Positions 45,647-54,319 of a stretch of 58,357 nt of DNA are shown here, piece after piece (positions within the stretch are counted from its first letter, which is position 1; each line of letters starts with the position of its first letter). This DNA comes from a virus. The notes under the pieces were generated by a model that was not told the origin of the DNA, ran no database searches, and saw only the letters and a list, made by a program, of their open reading frames with translations. A program made the position numbers and the translations under genes. The stretch covers positions 1 to 58,357 of IMG/VR virus record IMGVR_UViG_3300041409_001210. One strand, written 5' to 3'.

Positions 45647-46650
45647 CAGCCGATCGCCCCCTCGATGAACACGCCCAGCTCGGGAGCGACGAGCTCGGGG
45701 CTCGCGGCCATCCGCATCTGGAGGATGTCGGAGTGGGCCAGCTCGTCGCGGCCTCGTTCGACCACGCCGCCCATCGCGTTGGCGACGCCGGGGAGCAACC
45801 CGGTCCAGGCGAACGTGTAGCCCGCGGTCGGGGTGTTGATCGCTGGAGCCGAGGCGGCGTAGGCGATGAGGACGGACGTCGAGTCGACGATGAAGTCGAT
45901 GTCCTCCGTCGCGCCCTCCGCCGCGCTGTTCTCGACGCCCCCGGGGACCAGCACTTCGTCGACCCCGAAGAGCTCGGCCAGCAGCTCCTGGGTGAGGACG
46001 CCGCGCTGGGTGTATTTCACCCGGTCGACGATGTCGGGGTGGTCGCAGAGGACGTCGAAGACGTCGCCCCCCATGACCACCTTGTTCGGCCGACGGCCGG
46101 TACGGCGCCCGATCGTGGTGCTCCGTTTGCGGATCGTCTGGATCGGTTCGGAGCCGTCCTGGTCGAACTGCAGCACCTCTTCGCCGCTGGGCGACGAGGA
46201 GACCCCTTCGAGGCTCGTGCCCCAGACGCCTGCCTTGAAGTAGGCGTCCGACCAGAGACGGTCGAGGTGGATCATCTGCTGTTCGGTGAGCATTTCACCG
46301 GAGGCGCGGTCGGGATCGAGAGGCTGATCTGCGTTCGCACGGGTGCGGTCGTCGATCGTGTCCTCGAGGCCTTCCTCTTCGATGAAGTACTGGCCATCTT
46401 TCTTGGCCTTCCCGGCGGTCGGGGGACGACCTCCGAGCGGACGCGGGCCGACCTCGTCGCGGAAGAAGAAGCCCTTGTCCCAAATGATGAATTTGTCGGA
46501 CTGCTTCATCACGGGAACGGTCGGGAAGACCTTCGCGGCGACGAATTTGGTCGGATCCTGCGCCCAACCTACGGAGAGGTCGGTCAGCCACGTGTCGATG
46601 TGGAGCTGACCCGGGGTCGGCTGATCCTTGTTGATTTTCGTGACGGTCAT
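45646..46650 (-). CDS. Major capsid protein, 334 aa
   Basis: Central position, with scaffold and decoration genes just upstream. Features include the N-terminal LHIDTWLTDLSVGWAQDPTKFVAAKVFPTVPVMKQSDKF, the long E-loop-like segment around FFFRDEVGPRPLGG, and RPNKVVMGGDVFDVLCDHPDIVDRVKYTQRG with LAELFGVDEVLVPGG, which is a common pattern of HK97-fold capsids of the gpE/Mu-like type. 334 aa is a usual size. RBS region precedes an ATG at 46650. Confidence 0.85.
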   Translation of the reverse strand: MTVTKINKDQPTPGQLHIDTWLTDLSVGWAQDPTKFVAAKVFPTVPVMKQSDKFIIWDKGFFFRDEVGPRPLGGRPPTAGKAKKDGQYFIEEEGLEDTIDDRTRANADQPLDPDRASGEMLTEQQMIHLDRLWSDAYFKAGVWGTSLEGVSSSPSGEEVLQFDQDGSEPIQTIRKRSTTIGRRTGRRPNKVVMGGDVFDVLCDHPDIVDRVKYTQRGVLTQELLAELFGVDEVLVPGGVENSAAEGATEDIDFIVDSTSVLIAYAASAPAINTPTAGYTFAWTGLLPGVANAMGGVVERGRDELAHSDILQMRMAASPELVAPELGVFIEGAIG

Positions 46651-46683
46651 GCTTGAGGCTCTCTTTCTCGGCTCAGGCCGCGA

Positions 46684-47085
46684 TCAGGCGCGCCCGGTCG
46701 GGATGATCTGGCGGTAGGCGACGACGTCGCCGGAGGCACCGGCTTCGAGCGAGATACCGATGGCGCGGGTGCCTCGCGTGGCGATTTTTTCGGAGGTGAT
46801 GACTTCCGGCGTCGCTTCGACGACCTTTCCGTTGGCACCCGCCGACACGAAGACGCCGGCTTTGATGTTGGTCCCGGAGACGGCCTTACAGCGACCGCCG
46901 ACGGCGAAGGTGCCGTTCTGGCCCTGCTTGGGCGTGTCCTGGAGGGGGAACGCGATGTCGCCCGCGCCGGCGAGGGTGATCGTGCCGGCTTCGGTGATCT
47001 TGACGAGGAAGAACTGCTTTTCGGACAGGTCAGCTGCGGCGGGCAGCGATTCCAGGTCGCGAGGATCGATCTTGGTGGTGGCCAT
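46684..47085 (-). CDS. Capsid decoration / DUF2190-like protein, 133 aa
   Basis: Strand-rich with many Gly/Ala and conserved turns: FFLVKITEAGTITLAGAGDIAFPLQDTPKQGQNGTFAVGGRCKAVSGTNIKAGVFVSAGANGKVVEA. This is the plan of DUF2190-type head proteins, thought to be trimeric cement proteins on the capsid surface. It lies between the scaffold and the capsid gene. Confidence 0.75.
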   Translation of the reverse strand: MATTKIDPRDLESLPAAADLSEKQFFLVKITEAGTITLAGAGDIAFPLQDTPKQGQNGTFAVGGRCKAVSGTNIKAGVFVSAGANGKVVEATPEVITSEKIATRGTRAIGISLEAGASGDVVAYRQIIPTGRA

Positions 47086-47120
47086 GTGGCTCGTTCTCCT
47101 TTCGAGTCAGTCCGCGGCGA

Positions 47121-48101
47121 TCAGCCGCGGACCTCGTCGAGGTAGCGCTGCTGGAGGTCGGGGTTGTCGCGCATGGCCTTGTCGAGCGCCTCGGGCTGCG
47201 AGAGCTTCGGCTCGGCCTTGCGGATCTCCTCCGCCTTGGCGGTCAACTCCTTGGTGGCGTCGCCGCCTTCACTGACGCCCGCGGCGCCCTGCTCCTTGAA
47301 GAGCTCGGACTGCTCGACGGCCTCGTTGGCGGCTTTGAGGATGCGCTCGAACTCCTCGTAGTCGGCCTTGTCGAGCTTCTCGCTCGCCGACTTCAGGATC
47401 GGGCCGAACTTCGACGCGTCGACCGAGAGGGCGGTGTAGTCCTCGGCCTTGGCGATGAACTCCTTGTTCAGGCGCTCGTCGCGCTCGGACTTGGCGAGCG
47501 TCTCCGCCGCCTCGGCGCGCTTCTCGGCCTTTTCGATGCGGGCGCGGGTCTCCGGGTCGGCCTTGGCCAGACTGTCGGCCTCGGCCGCCTTGGCGAGCGC
47601 GGACTCGACCTGGTCGACGAGCGCCGAGTCCATGTCGGACTTCTTGAGCGACTCGATCAGCTCGGCCGCGTCCTTCGGTTCCGGCTTTTTCTTGCCGACG
47701 CCGTACTTTTCGTCCCACTCGGGGGTGCCGAATTTCGGGCCTGCCTTCTCCAACTGCAGGTCGACGCCGGTGGCCTTCGCCAGCTCGAGCAGCGTCTCCG
47801 GGGGCAGATCGGACTTGTGAGCGGCGAGCAGACGCGCGGCACCCTGCAGGGCGAGCGTGGCCTGGTCGGAGTCGTCGGCCTTCTCGACCAGCGTCGCGAG
47901 GTCGGACTCCTTGTTGATCGGGTCGCCGAGCTGGTCGACGATCTCCTTGGTCAGCTTGGACATGTGTCCTCCTTGGGACGGGTCGGTCTCGCGCTTCCAG
48001 ATCAGGAAGCGCATGGGCTCGCTCTGTTCGACGGGGTCGCGAACCGCTGCGCGGTCGACGAGCGACACCCACTCGACGTCGAGGTTGGTGAGGTTGGGCA
48101 T
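47121..48101 (-). CDS. Scaffolding protein, 326 aa
   Basis: N-terminal LTNLDVEWVSLVDRAAVRDP is the short motif often seen at the junction with XkdF-type proteases, then a long, highly charged helical body rich in Lys/Glu/Ala (LAKAAEADSLAKADPETRARIEKAEKRAEAAETLAKSERDERLNKEF) typical of scaffolds. It should guide capsid assembly and be removed by the protease. ATG at 48101 is chosen because the frame further up has no homology-like content. Confidence 0.75.
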   Translation of the reverse strand: MPNLTNLDVEWVSLVDRAAVRDPVEQSEPMRFLIWKRETDPSQGGHMSKLTKEIVDQLGDPINKESDLATLVEKADDSDQATLALQGAARLLAAHKSDLPPETLLELAKATGVDLQLEKAGPKFGTPEWDEKYGVGKKKPEPKDAAELIESLKKSDMDSALVDQVESALAKAAEADSLAKADPETRARIEKAEKRAEAAETLAKSERDERLNKEFIAKAEDYTALSVDASKFGPILKSASEKLDKADYEEFERILKAANEAVEQSELFKEQGAAGVSEGGDATKELTAKAEEIRKAEPKLSQPEALDKAMRDNPDLQQRYLDEVRG

Positions 48102-48191
48102 GTGGACTCCTGTGCTGTGGAAGCCGTGGTGGGGCGCGGTAAGGTGGTCGGACTGCAACCGACAGTTCGGAGTAGAGCCCGAGATGTGGAT

Positions 48192-48386
48192 ATGAGAGGC
48201 AGAGGTCAGGCCGCTACGCGAAGGGCGCAGGGATGGTCTGCTGCCTCAGGGAGAATTGAGGAGTTGGTTGAACAACAAGCACCTTTGACTGAGCGATTTG
48301 CAGCCGGTGAAACTGTTGAGCTGCCCCAGCTCCTTGAGTACATCTGCGCACTTGAGCGAAGGGTCGATCGACTCGAAAATCGCTAG
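48192..48386 (+). CDS. Rightward small gene in the head block, 64 aa
   Basis: The only plus-strand gene within the head genes, filling the 342-base gap between scaffold and protease. The product is basic at the N-terminus (MRGRGQAATRRAQGWSAASG), then a helical C-terminal half (RIEELVEQQAPLTERFAAGE and ELPQLLEYICALERRVDRLENR) with coiled-coil heptads, so it may form dimers. No strong ribosome site. A plausible moron; it could instead be chance. Confidence 0.5.
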   Translation: MRGRGQAATRRAQGWSAASGRIEELVEQQAPLTERFAAGETVELPQLLEYICALERRVDRLENR

Positions 48387-48443
48387 CGGTCAAGACGACG
48401 TACAGCCGCCTGCGCTTGAGGGATGGATCGGCTCCGCCGACCC

Positions 48444-49643
48444 CTACTGGTCCTCGTTGCGTTCAGCGGTCCCGCCGATCGAAAAGCCGGTCAGCTCGCC
48501 CTTGGCGACCTGACCCCAGACCTCGGCGTCGGCGACGTGGACCGCCATCACCCAGGAGCCCTTCAGCACCGGGCGTCCTGCGTACTCCATGTCGCAGGGG
48601 GCGATGAAGCTCTCGACCGGGACGGCTTCGACCTGCTCCTCGGCGTGCTGGACATCGTGGAGGCGGGATTCGGCGAGGTAGCGGTGCGCAGCCTTTTCGA
48701 TTTCGGCCGCGTCGACCACGTCGCCCTGCGAGTCGTAGACGCCGGGGTGCATGACGACGCCGTAGACGATCTGCTCTTCGTCGTTCTTCCAGAGCTCGGA
48801 GGTGAACTCGGCCTTCTGCGTCTTCGACGCCGTCCAGCTCTCGGGAAGCTTCGCCGTGGCGCCGAGCGCCTTGGCCCGGCTGACGATGTGCGCCTTGACC
48901 TCGGGCTTGCCGTTGCCGCGACCGAAGGCCGAGATCGCGTTTTCGAGGTCGGCCACCGTCTTGATCGGGTAGCGACCGCCGACGATCTTGTCGCCTTCCT
49001 TGACCGGGATCGCCTTCCCTTCGCCGGCGAGTTTGGCCCGTTCCTCGGTGGAGTAGTCGGCCTTGTCGAGCGGGTCGAGGTCGGTGGTCGGCGCCGCGCC
49101 GCGCGCCTTGAAGAGATCCTTGAGGCCAGCCATGTCGCTCCTGTCCGATGCGGTCTTGCCGATGAGGGGGAAGTCGAGTCGTTCGCCTCCGATGACCAGC
49201 GAGAGCGCGTTGAAGGCCAGTGCCAGGTTCGGCACCTCTGGCTCGATCTGGTCGTAGGCGACGGTGATGTGCGGGAGAAATCCGTGGTCGGTGGTCGGTG
49301 GGAACCCTGCGCCGACCAGCGCTTCGCAGAGGCACTGGCGGAACTCGGGCAGCCCCGGCACGTCCGGCGAGGCGTAGGTGACCGGCGCGGGCCCGGCGGT
49401 GAAGTGACCGATGCCGCCGACCACGCCGGTCAGCGGCGGCAGCGACGCGGCGCACCCGGCGACCACGGTCGCGAGCACTTCGAGGTCGCCCAGCGCGCTC
49501 GCTTCACCGAGGAAGGCGAGCGTCAGGTGCAACGTCTCCGGCGGTTCCCCACCCGGCTGAGCGAGGATCTGCGCCACATCCCAGCTCGGGTAGAGCGCGA
49601 CCATCGCGCCGGTCTGTTCTTCGGCCTTGGTGAGGAAGTCCAT
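48444..49643 (-). CDS. 2H phosphoesterase fused to XkdF-type head protease, 399 aa
   Basis: Residues 1-165 are a 2H (LigT-like) phosphoesterase: HLTLAFLG (His39-x-Thr41) and HITVAY (His125-x-Thr127) are the paired HxT motifs. Residues about 195-270 (AIPVKEGDKIVGGRYPIKTVADLENAISAFGRGNGKPEVKAHIV) match a small DUF6582-type region. Residues about 280-399 (IVYGVVMHPGVYDSQGDVVDAAEIEKAAHRYL ... GSWVMAVHVADAEVW) fit the XkdF putative protease. The 2H part could cleave 2',3'- or cyclic nucleotides (cf. Acb1). Fusion and position before the scaffold are clear. Confidence 0.82.
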   Translation of the reverse strand: MDFLTKAEEQTGAMVALYPSWDVAQILAQPGGEPPETLHLTLAFLGEASALGDLEVLATVVAGCAASLPPLTGVVGGIGHFTAGPAPVTYASPDVPGLPEFRQCLCEALVGAGFPPTTDHGFLPHITVAYDQIEPEVPNLALAFNALSLVIGGERLDFPLIGKTASDRSDMAGLKDLFKARGAAPTTDLDPLDKADYSTEERAKLAGEGKAIPVKEGDKIVGGRYPIKTVADLENAISAFGRGNGKPEVKAHIVSRAKALGATAKLPESWTASKTQKAEFTSELWKNDEEQIVYGVVMHPGVYDSQGDVVDAAEIEKAAHRYLAESRLHDVQHAEEQVEAVPVESFIAPCDMEYAGRPVLKGSWVMAVHVADAEVWGQVAKGELTGFSIGGTAERNEDQ

Positions 49644-50011
49644 CAGGAACCCTCGTTGACCGAGTGGCCGACGCAGCTACAGCCGAAGGCGCACGGCTCG
49701 CCATACGGAAATGCACGGCACATCTCAGGCCGCTCGTCGTAGATCGTGCAGAGCCGCGTCTCTTCGTCCCAGTTACGGCAGGCGTAGTGGAGGCCGGCGT
49801 CCTCATCAGCGAAGTTGGGTTCCCCGCCGAACTCGATATTGCGCGCCCGCGCCTCGTCGGGCGTCAGCGGGATCACCATGTCAGCGATCTGCCCCGCTTC
49901 CTCATTGCCGTTCTCACCGAGGGCACGGAGTTCGTCGAGCGACCTCGGGATCCTGAACGCCGAACAGCAGACGCCGGAACATCCGTTGGTGACTGTCGCG
50001 GCGTCCGCCAT
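49643..50011 (-). CDS. YkgJ-type cysteine-cluster protein, 122 aa
   Basis: Cysteine pattern GCSGVCCSAF (residues 10-19), CRNWDEETRLCTIYDERPEMCRAFPYG (78-104) is that of the YkgJ family, thought to bind zinc or an Fe-S cluster. Two further cysteines lie in GEPCAFGCSC. Rare among head genes. It may be a metal-dependent assembly factor or a modification enzyme. ATG overlap with the protease (coordinates 49643). Confidence 0.75.
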   Translation of the reverse strand: MADAATVTNGCSGVCCSAFRIPRSLDELRALGENGNEEAGQIADMVIPLTPDEARARNIEFGGEPNFADEDAGLHYACRNWDEETRLCTIYDERPEMCRAFPYGEPCAFGCSCVGHSVNEGS

Positions 50012-50023
50012 CTGGTCTGGGTC

Positions 50024-50365
50024 CTACAGACGGAAGGCGCGGAATTTGAGTTCCGTGTTCGCGGCGTTGATGAACACCATCGAGCCTTTGTTGTTGAAGT
50101 CCTCCGGCGGGAACGGCCCGAAGAGCTCGGTGACTTCTTTGGCGACGGAGATTTCCTCGTCGGCGATCACGATGCCATCGACGGCGCCGGGGATGACGAG
50201 GGTGAATTTCTCGGTCGTCGTGGTCGAGACGTTCTTGACTTCGAGGAACACGAGGCCGTCGTTGGGACCGACCTCCATTTCGGCCGCACCTGCGACCACG
50301 GCGTTCGAGGCCTGTGAGACTCCGGCGACGGTGATGCCGGCGATCGGGATTTCGGTACGAGCCAC
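50024..50365 (-). CDS. Head decoration-like beta protein, 113 aa
   Basis: Almost all beta: IPIAGITVAGVSQASNAVVAGAAEMEVGPNDGLVFLEVKNVSTTTTEKFTLVIPGAVDGIVIADEEISV, ending in MVFINAANTELKFRAFRL. This is typical of small Ig-like or jelly-roll head stabilisation proteins in actinobacteriophages. It follows the portal gene. It may decorate the capsid. Confidence 0.65.
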   Translation of the reverse strand: MARTEIPIAGITVAGVSQASNAVVAGAAEMEVGPNDGLVFLEVKNVSTTTTEKFTLVIPGAVDGIVIADEEISVAKEVTELFGPFPPEDFNNKGSMVFINAANTELKFRAFRL

Positions 50366-50378
50366 GGTGGGCGTCCTT

Positions 50379-52481
50379 TCAGTTGGATGACGCCGGCGAG
50401 AAGACCGGCATGAGCGTCAGCGTGCAATTCGGATGAGTGGTCGGACTGGAGACGGCCTCGGCGGCTTCGGCGAAGCTGACCTTGCTTCCGCTGCGGGCTT
50501 TGCAGTCGGGGTCGGAGTCGGCCATCAGGCCGTCGAGCAGTTCGACTTCGACCACATCGGGGTGGTTTTCGTAGGCCGCGAGCGAAGAGAGGCGCTGGGC
50601 GTTGGCGGTCTCGGTGCGGGCGATCAGCTTGGAGCGGTACTCGGCGCCCGCCTTGACGAACCGCCCGGCCGGGACTTCGCGGCGGATCTGGTCGGCGACC
50701 GCCTTCCAGTCGCTCGGTGCCCGTTCCTCACCCTGCTTCAGCGCCCGCTCGAGGCCTTCGCGTAGCTGCCGTTCGATCGAGAGCTTGGCGACCCGCAGGC
50801 CACCGTCGCGCTGGATGTCCGCGACCGCGGGTTGCGGGATGTCGACGACGACTTCGCGCCCTTCGGATTCGAGGGTCTGGGAGAAGGACTTGGCGACGCC
50901 CTGGGCGACGCGGCCGTAGTGGTCAAACCAGGCACGGGCGAGCTTGCGGGCGAAGCCGGAGACGCCGACCTTCTTGAGGATCTTGGCCGCGACCTGCGAA
51001 GGCGATTCGGCCTTGTTGGCGAGGTGTTCGTAGGTGGAGGCCGCTTCCTCGGCGAAGCTCTTCAGCGCCAGCGACATGTCCCGGCTGAGCGCGTGTTCGT
51101 CCTGCGCCGCGCTCGCCTTGTAGGACTGTGCCAGCGGCGGAAGGTCGGACGTCGGGTCGGACTTTTCGGCCTGCACCGCCGCGGGTGCCGGGAGACCTGC
51201 CTGCTTGAACAGCCACCCGAGCATCTCGTCGTCGGGGAAGATCACGGCGCCGGCCAGCGTCAGGCGTTCGAGCATCTGCGTCACCGCATCGAGGTCGACG
51301 CGGCGCGTCGTGCCATGGCCGAGCTGCGGCGGGTCGATGATCGGGCGCCCGTTCAGTTTGAGGAGGCGCGGGATCGCGTAGCGGTTGAACACGTCGGCGA
51401 CGCCGTCCAACCAGGTGTCGACGGCGGCCCCGAAGATGTCGGCCTTCACATCGACCATCGCGTAGGAGCCGACCTTGTCCTGCCCGGTCAGCAGCAGGTC
51501 GGCCAGGATCGTCGTGGCGATGTCCTGCTTGTAGCGGGTGACGACTTCGTTCGTGTCGATCTGCCGGGAGCCGCCGGTGGTCACGAGGTCGAAGGCCCAG
51601 CCGTGCGGCAGCACGAGTCCCTCGTCCTCATCGCGCTTGATCGTCGTGACGACTTCCTGGGCGCGGTTGAAGATCTCTTTGTTCTCGTCGCTCCAGAGGT
51701 CGACGTTTTCCGGGCCGGTCATCTGCGGGATCCCGGCGAGGTCGCGTTCGATGCCGATCGCCTCGATCTCTTCGATGTTCTTCTTGCGGAACCAGGCGAC
51801 GTACGAGTTCCGCAGCATCGACCGACCCTCGGGGTTGCCCTTGGTGGTCCTGGTGCGGAAGAGCAGGGACTTGCCGATCGGGATCGGCCGCACACCACCC
51901 TGAGGCGGCTGCTGTTCCATCGCTTCGATGCCGCCCGCCTCGTCGAAGCGCCAGCGCAGCAGCGTCTCCTGTGCGCGGATCGGGAGCTTGCGCCAGCCGA
52001 CCCGGCCGTCGTCGAAGTTCGAGGTCGGCAGTGGGCGACCGTCAGGGCCCATGCCTTTCGGTTCTGCCCCGAGGCGCCGCTTGAACACTTCCTCGTGCCA
52101 CGACCAGCCGAAGATGAGCATCGTCATGACCTCGGAGATGAAGTCGCCCCAGGTGCTCGACATGTCGTCCATGCACTGCTCGACGAGCTCGGCGTCCTCG
52201 GCCTGCGCTCCCTCCTCGACCGTCCACTCGACGCCGCGGGCGAGCATTTCGACCATGAACAGGATCGCGCCGACGGTCGCGTCGTTGTCGGCCATCTCCC
52301 GCCAGACGTGGACGCGGTTGCGCCCGGAGAGTTGACGAAGCCACTCCTCCTGGACGAAGCCGCCGTACTGACGAAGGCCGGTGACGCCGACCTCGGTAAA
52401 GGGCGTCGATGCGGGTCCGCGCCTTGACGACGTGGAGCGCATCACCATCGGCCCCGACGAGGACTGATCAGAATCGGGCAT
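50379..52481 (-). CDS. Portal protein fused to MuF-like head morphogenesis domain, 700 aa
   Basis: Residues about 30-470 are a DUF935-like portal (LRQLSGRNRVHVWREMADNDATVGAILFMVEMLARGVEW, FGWSWHEEVFKRR, DIATTILADLLLTGQDKVGSYAMVDVKADIF). Residues about 480-610 are helical. The last 90 residues (YRSKLIARTETANAQRLSSLAAYENHPDVVEVELLDGLMADSDPDCKARSGSKV ... HPNCTLTLMPV) are the MuF/SPP1 gp7 minor head domain, usually a separate protein. AGGAGG precedes the ATG closely. Confidence 0.87.
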   Translation of the reverse strand: MPDSDQSSSGPMVMRSTSSRRGPASTPFTEVGVTGLRQYGGFVQEEWLRQLSGRNRVHVWREMADNDATVGAILFMVEMLARGVEWTVEEGAQAEDAELVEQCMDDMSSTWGDFISEVMTMLIFGWSWHEEVFKRRLGAEPKGMGPDGRPLPTSNFDDGRVGWRKLPIRAQETLLRWRFDEAGGIEAMEQQPPQGGVRPIPIGKSLLFRTRTTKGNPEGRSMLRNSYVAWFRKKNIEEIEAIGIERDLAGIPQMTGPENVDLWSDENKEIFNRAQEVVTTIKRDEDEGLVLPHGWAFDLVTTGGSRQIDTNEVVTRYKQDIATTILADLLLTGQDKVGSYAMVDVKADIFGAAVDTWLDGVADVFNRYAIPRLLKLNGRPIIDPPQLGHGTTRRVDLDAVTQMLERLTLAGAVIFPDDEMLGWLFKQAGLPAPAAVQAEKSDPTSDLPPLAQSYKASAAQDEHALSRDMSLALKSFAEEAASTYEHLANKAESPSQVAAKILKKVGVSGFARKLARAWFDHYGRVAQGVAKSFSQTLESEGREVVVDIPQPAVADIQRDGGLRVAKLSIERQLREGLERALKQGEERAPSDWKAVADQIRREVPAGRFVKAGAEYRSKLIARTETANAQRLSSLAAYENHPDVVEVELLDGLMADSDPDCKARSGSKVSFAEAAEAVSSPTTHPNCTLTLMPVFSPASSN

Positions 52482-52603
52482 GGTCCTCCTGTCGGGTCGA
52501 GGTTGACGGGGTGCTCAAGTTCGCCGCTGCAGATTGCCGAGCAGCACGCGCCAGGCACCGGGGGCGGCGATCCACCGGCCCGGCTGCGGTCGCTGCTCGG
52601 CAG

Positions 52604-52647
52604 TTCCGGGCCAAGGATTTGAACCTCGGCTACAGCACCAGCCCGGA
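52604..52647 (-). other. tRNA-like remnant (acceptor stem plus T-arm)
   Basis: On the minus strand TCCGGGC pairs with GCCCGGA (7 bp) and encloses a 5-bp T-stem CGAGG/CCTTG with the loop TTCAAAT, a perfect T-arm consensus, then discriminator A. The D and anticodon arms are missing: only 12 bases separate acceptor and T-arm. It lies in the 282-base gap between portal and terminase, which shows no credible gene. It could be a decayed tRNA or a structured element. Confidence 0.4.
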
Positions 52648-52763
52648 AGGAAGGGGTCTGCCGCCGGGCACCGCTCCCATCGCGTGGGCGCCTCGATGGG
52701 TTGGTCGTTCGACGCCTGAGCGGGAACCGGTGGAAAGCCGCTCTGGCCCCGATGGCAGTCGTG

Positions 52764-54314
52764 TCAGCCCTTCCACCTGCTCGCCTTGCGCCGCACGATC
52801 GGCGCGCTGACCTTGGCGTGCGCCAGCCAGTTGAGCACCTGACTCATCGCGTCGACCTGGTCGTCGTGGGAGCCGTTGGGGAAGACCGCGCACTCGTGGA
52901 TGAACTCGTCGACCCGCGTCGGGTCATAGCCGGGTGGCGCGGGGATGAAGTCGGCCGCCGGCAGCCAGACGTTCCCCGACTCGACAGTCGGCTGCGCCGC
53001 CGCGGCGCGTACGTCCTTGCCGCCCTCGGGCTCGATCGGGATCAGGCCGGGCACTTCACGACCGAGCGCGTCCATGACCGCCTCGCCGTTGGCCTTGCGC
53101 TCGACCAGCTTGGCCGATGCCACCTTCCATGCCGCGAGCGCCTTGACGGCCTTCAGGCTGTCGTTGAAGCCGATGCGCACCCGGATCTGACCGAGCAGAT
53201 AGTGGTCGGCGCGGAAGATCCCCCACACCTGACCGACGACGTAGCTCGAGGCGGCGTCCTGCGATTTGCCGAACCGCATGTCCCACGAGTGGACGACGCG
53301 GTCCCAGCGCGGCGGCAGATCCTCGTCTCGCCAGCGCTTCCACCAGTGCTTCTTGAACATGCCACCCTCAGCAGGTGCAGGGCGCTGCTGAAACTGGCCC
53401 GCGTAGCCGTAGGACCCCTGTTCCTTCAGCAGCTCGTCGAGTTTGCGAGGGCCGAGGCGGATCGGCTCCAGCAACTCGCCTTCCTCGGTGCGCCGGTCGC
53501 CGGGAAGCTCGCGGCCGCTCGGCAGCGTCACCACGTCCGGGTAGACGAAGGGGTGCTTGGGCTCGTACTCGGCCGGTAGGCACAGGTGGTGCCAGCTCCC
53601 ACCGCGCCCCAGCAGGTAGCCGGTCAGGTCTTCCTCATGCAGCCGCTGCATCACGATCACCGCGGCGCCTGCGTCGTTGTTGAAGCGGCTGGTCATGGTG
53701 CCGCTCCACCACTCGTTCGCGTTGACCCGTTTTGCGTCGGAGCGCGCCTGGTCGGCGGAGAGCGCGTCATCGACGACGACCCGGTCGCCGCCTTCGCCGG
53801 TGGCTTTCGCCTCGACCGACGTCGCGAGCCTGTAGCCCGTCGCCGTGTTCTCGAATTTCGTCTTCTCGTTCTGGTCCGTCGTCAACTGCCACGGGTCGTC
53901 AGAGAGCATCGCGAGGACGCCTTGGTAGCCGACGCGCTCGAAGAGCGTGCCGTCTTCCTTGCCACCCTCGGACTCGATCAACCGCCGCATCTTCAGCGAG
54001 TCACGGGTGCTGAGCGCAGCGGCGTAGGAGGCGTACAGCCACTTCAGGTGCGGGTTCTCCACCCACTCCCACGACGGCCAGAAGACGGCCGTCGTCAGGC
54101 TCTTCATCGCCCGCGGCGGGATGTTGATGATCAGCCGCAGCAGTTCCCCACGCGAGACGGCCTCAAGGTGCTCGGCCATCACGTCCACATGCCAGCCGTC
54201 CACGAACGGCGTGGCGGGCTCAAGGATCGGCCACGCCTCACGGATGAAGGTGCTCAGCGAGCGGCGGCAGCGCTCCGCGAGTAGCTCGTCGGGGGAAGGG
54301 AGGTAGGTGAGCAC
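52764..54314 (-). CDS. terL: Terminase large subunit, 516 aa
   Basis: Packaging motor and nuclease. ATPase: LIINIPPRAMKS (66-72, a Walker-A variant of the PPRxxKS type) and RVVVDDAL (Walker B, about 178-185). Nuclease: HSWDMRFG, VERKANGEAVMDAL and the C-terminal GSHDDQVDA with the metal-binding acids. GTG at 54314 follows the TerS stop by five bases; a longer frame upstream lies within terS and is not real. The nuclease type is compatible with headful packaging, which would agree with a permuted genome. Confidence 0.92.
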   Translation of the reverse strand: MLTYLPSPDELLAERCRRSLSTFIREAWPILEPATPFVDGWHVDVMAEHLEAVSRGELLRLIINIPPRAMKSLTTAVFWPSWEWVENPHLKWLYASYAAALSTRDSLKMRRLIESEGGKEDGTLFERVGYQGVLAMLSDDPWQLTTDQNEKTKFENTATGYRLATSVEAKATGEGGDRVVVDDALSADQARSDAKRVNANEWWSGTMTSRFNNDAGAAVIVMQRLHEEDLTGYLLGRGGSWHHLCLPAEYEPKHPFVYPDVVTLPSGRELPGDRRTEEGELLEPIRLGPRKLDELLKEQGSYGYAGQFQQRPAPAEGGMFKKHWWKRWRDEDLPPRWDRVVHSWDMRFGKSQDAASSYVVGQVWGIFRADHYLLGQIRVRIGFNDSLKAVKALAAWKVASAKLVERKANGEAVMDALGREVPGLIPIEPEGGKDVRAAAAQPTVESGNVWLPAADFIPAPPGYDPTRVDEFIHECAVFPNGSHDDQVDAMSQVLNWLAHAKVSAPIVRRKASRWKG

Positions 54315-54319
54315 ACGCG

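Noticed and set aside
50832-52427. Plus-strand frame of 531 codons
   Set aside because: Complement of the portal gene; composition is typical of an antisense shadow in GC-rich DNA.
52482-52763. Protein gene between terminase and portal
   Set aside because: Frames there are Arg/Gly/Pro-rich, without ribosome sites; the tRNA-like element is the only structure.
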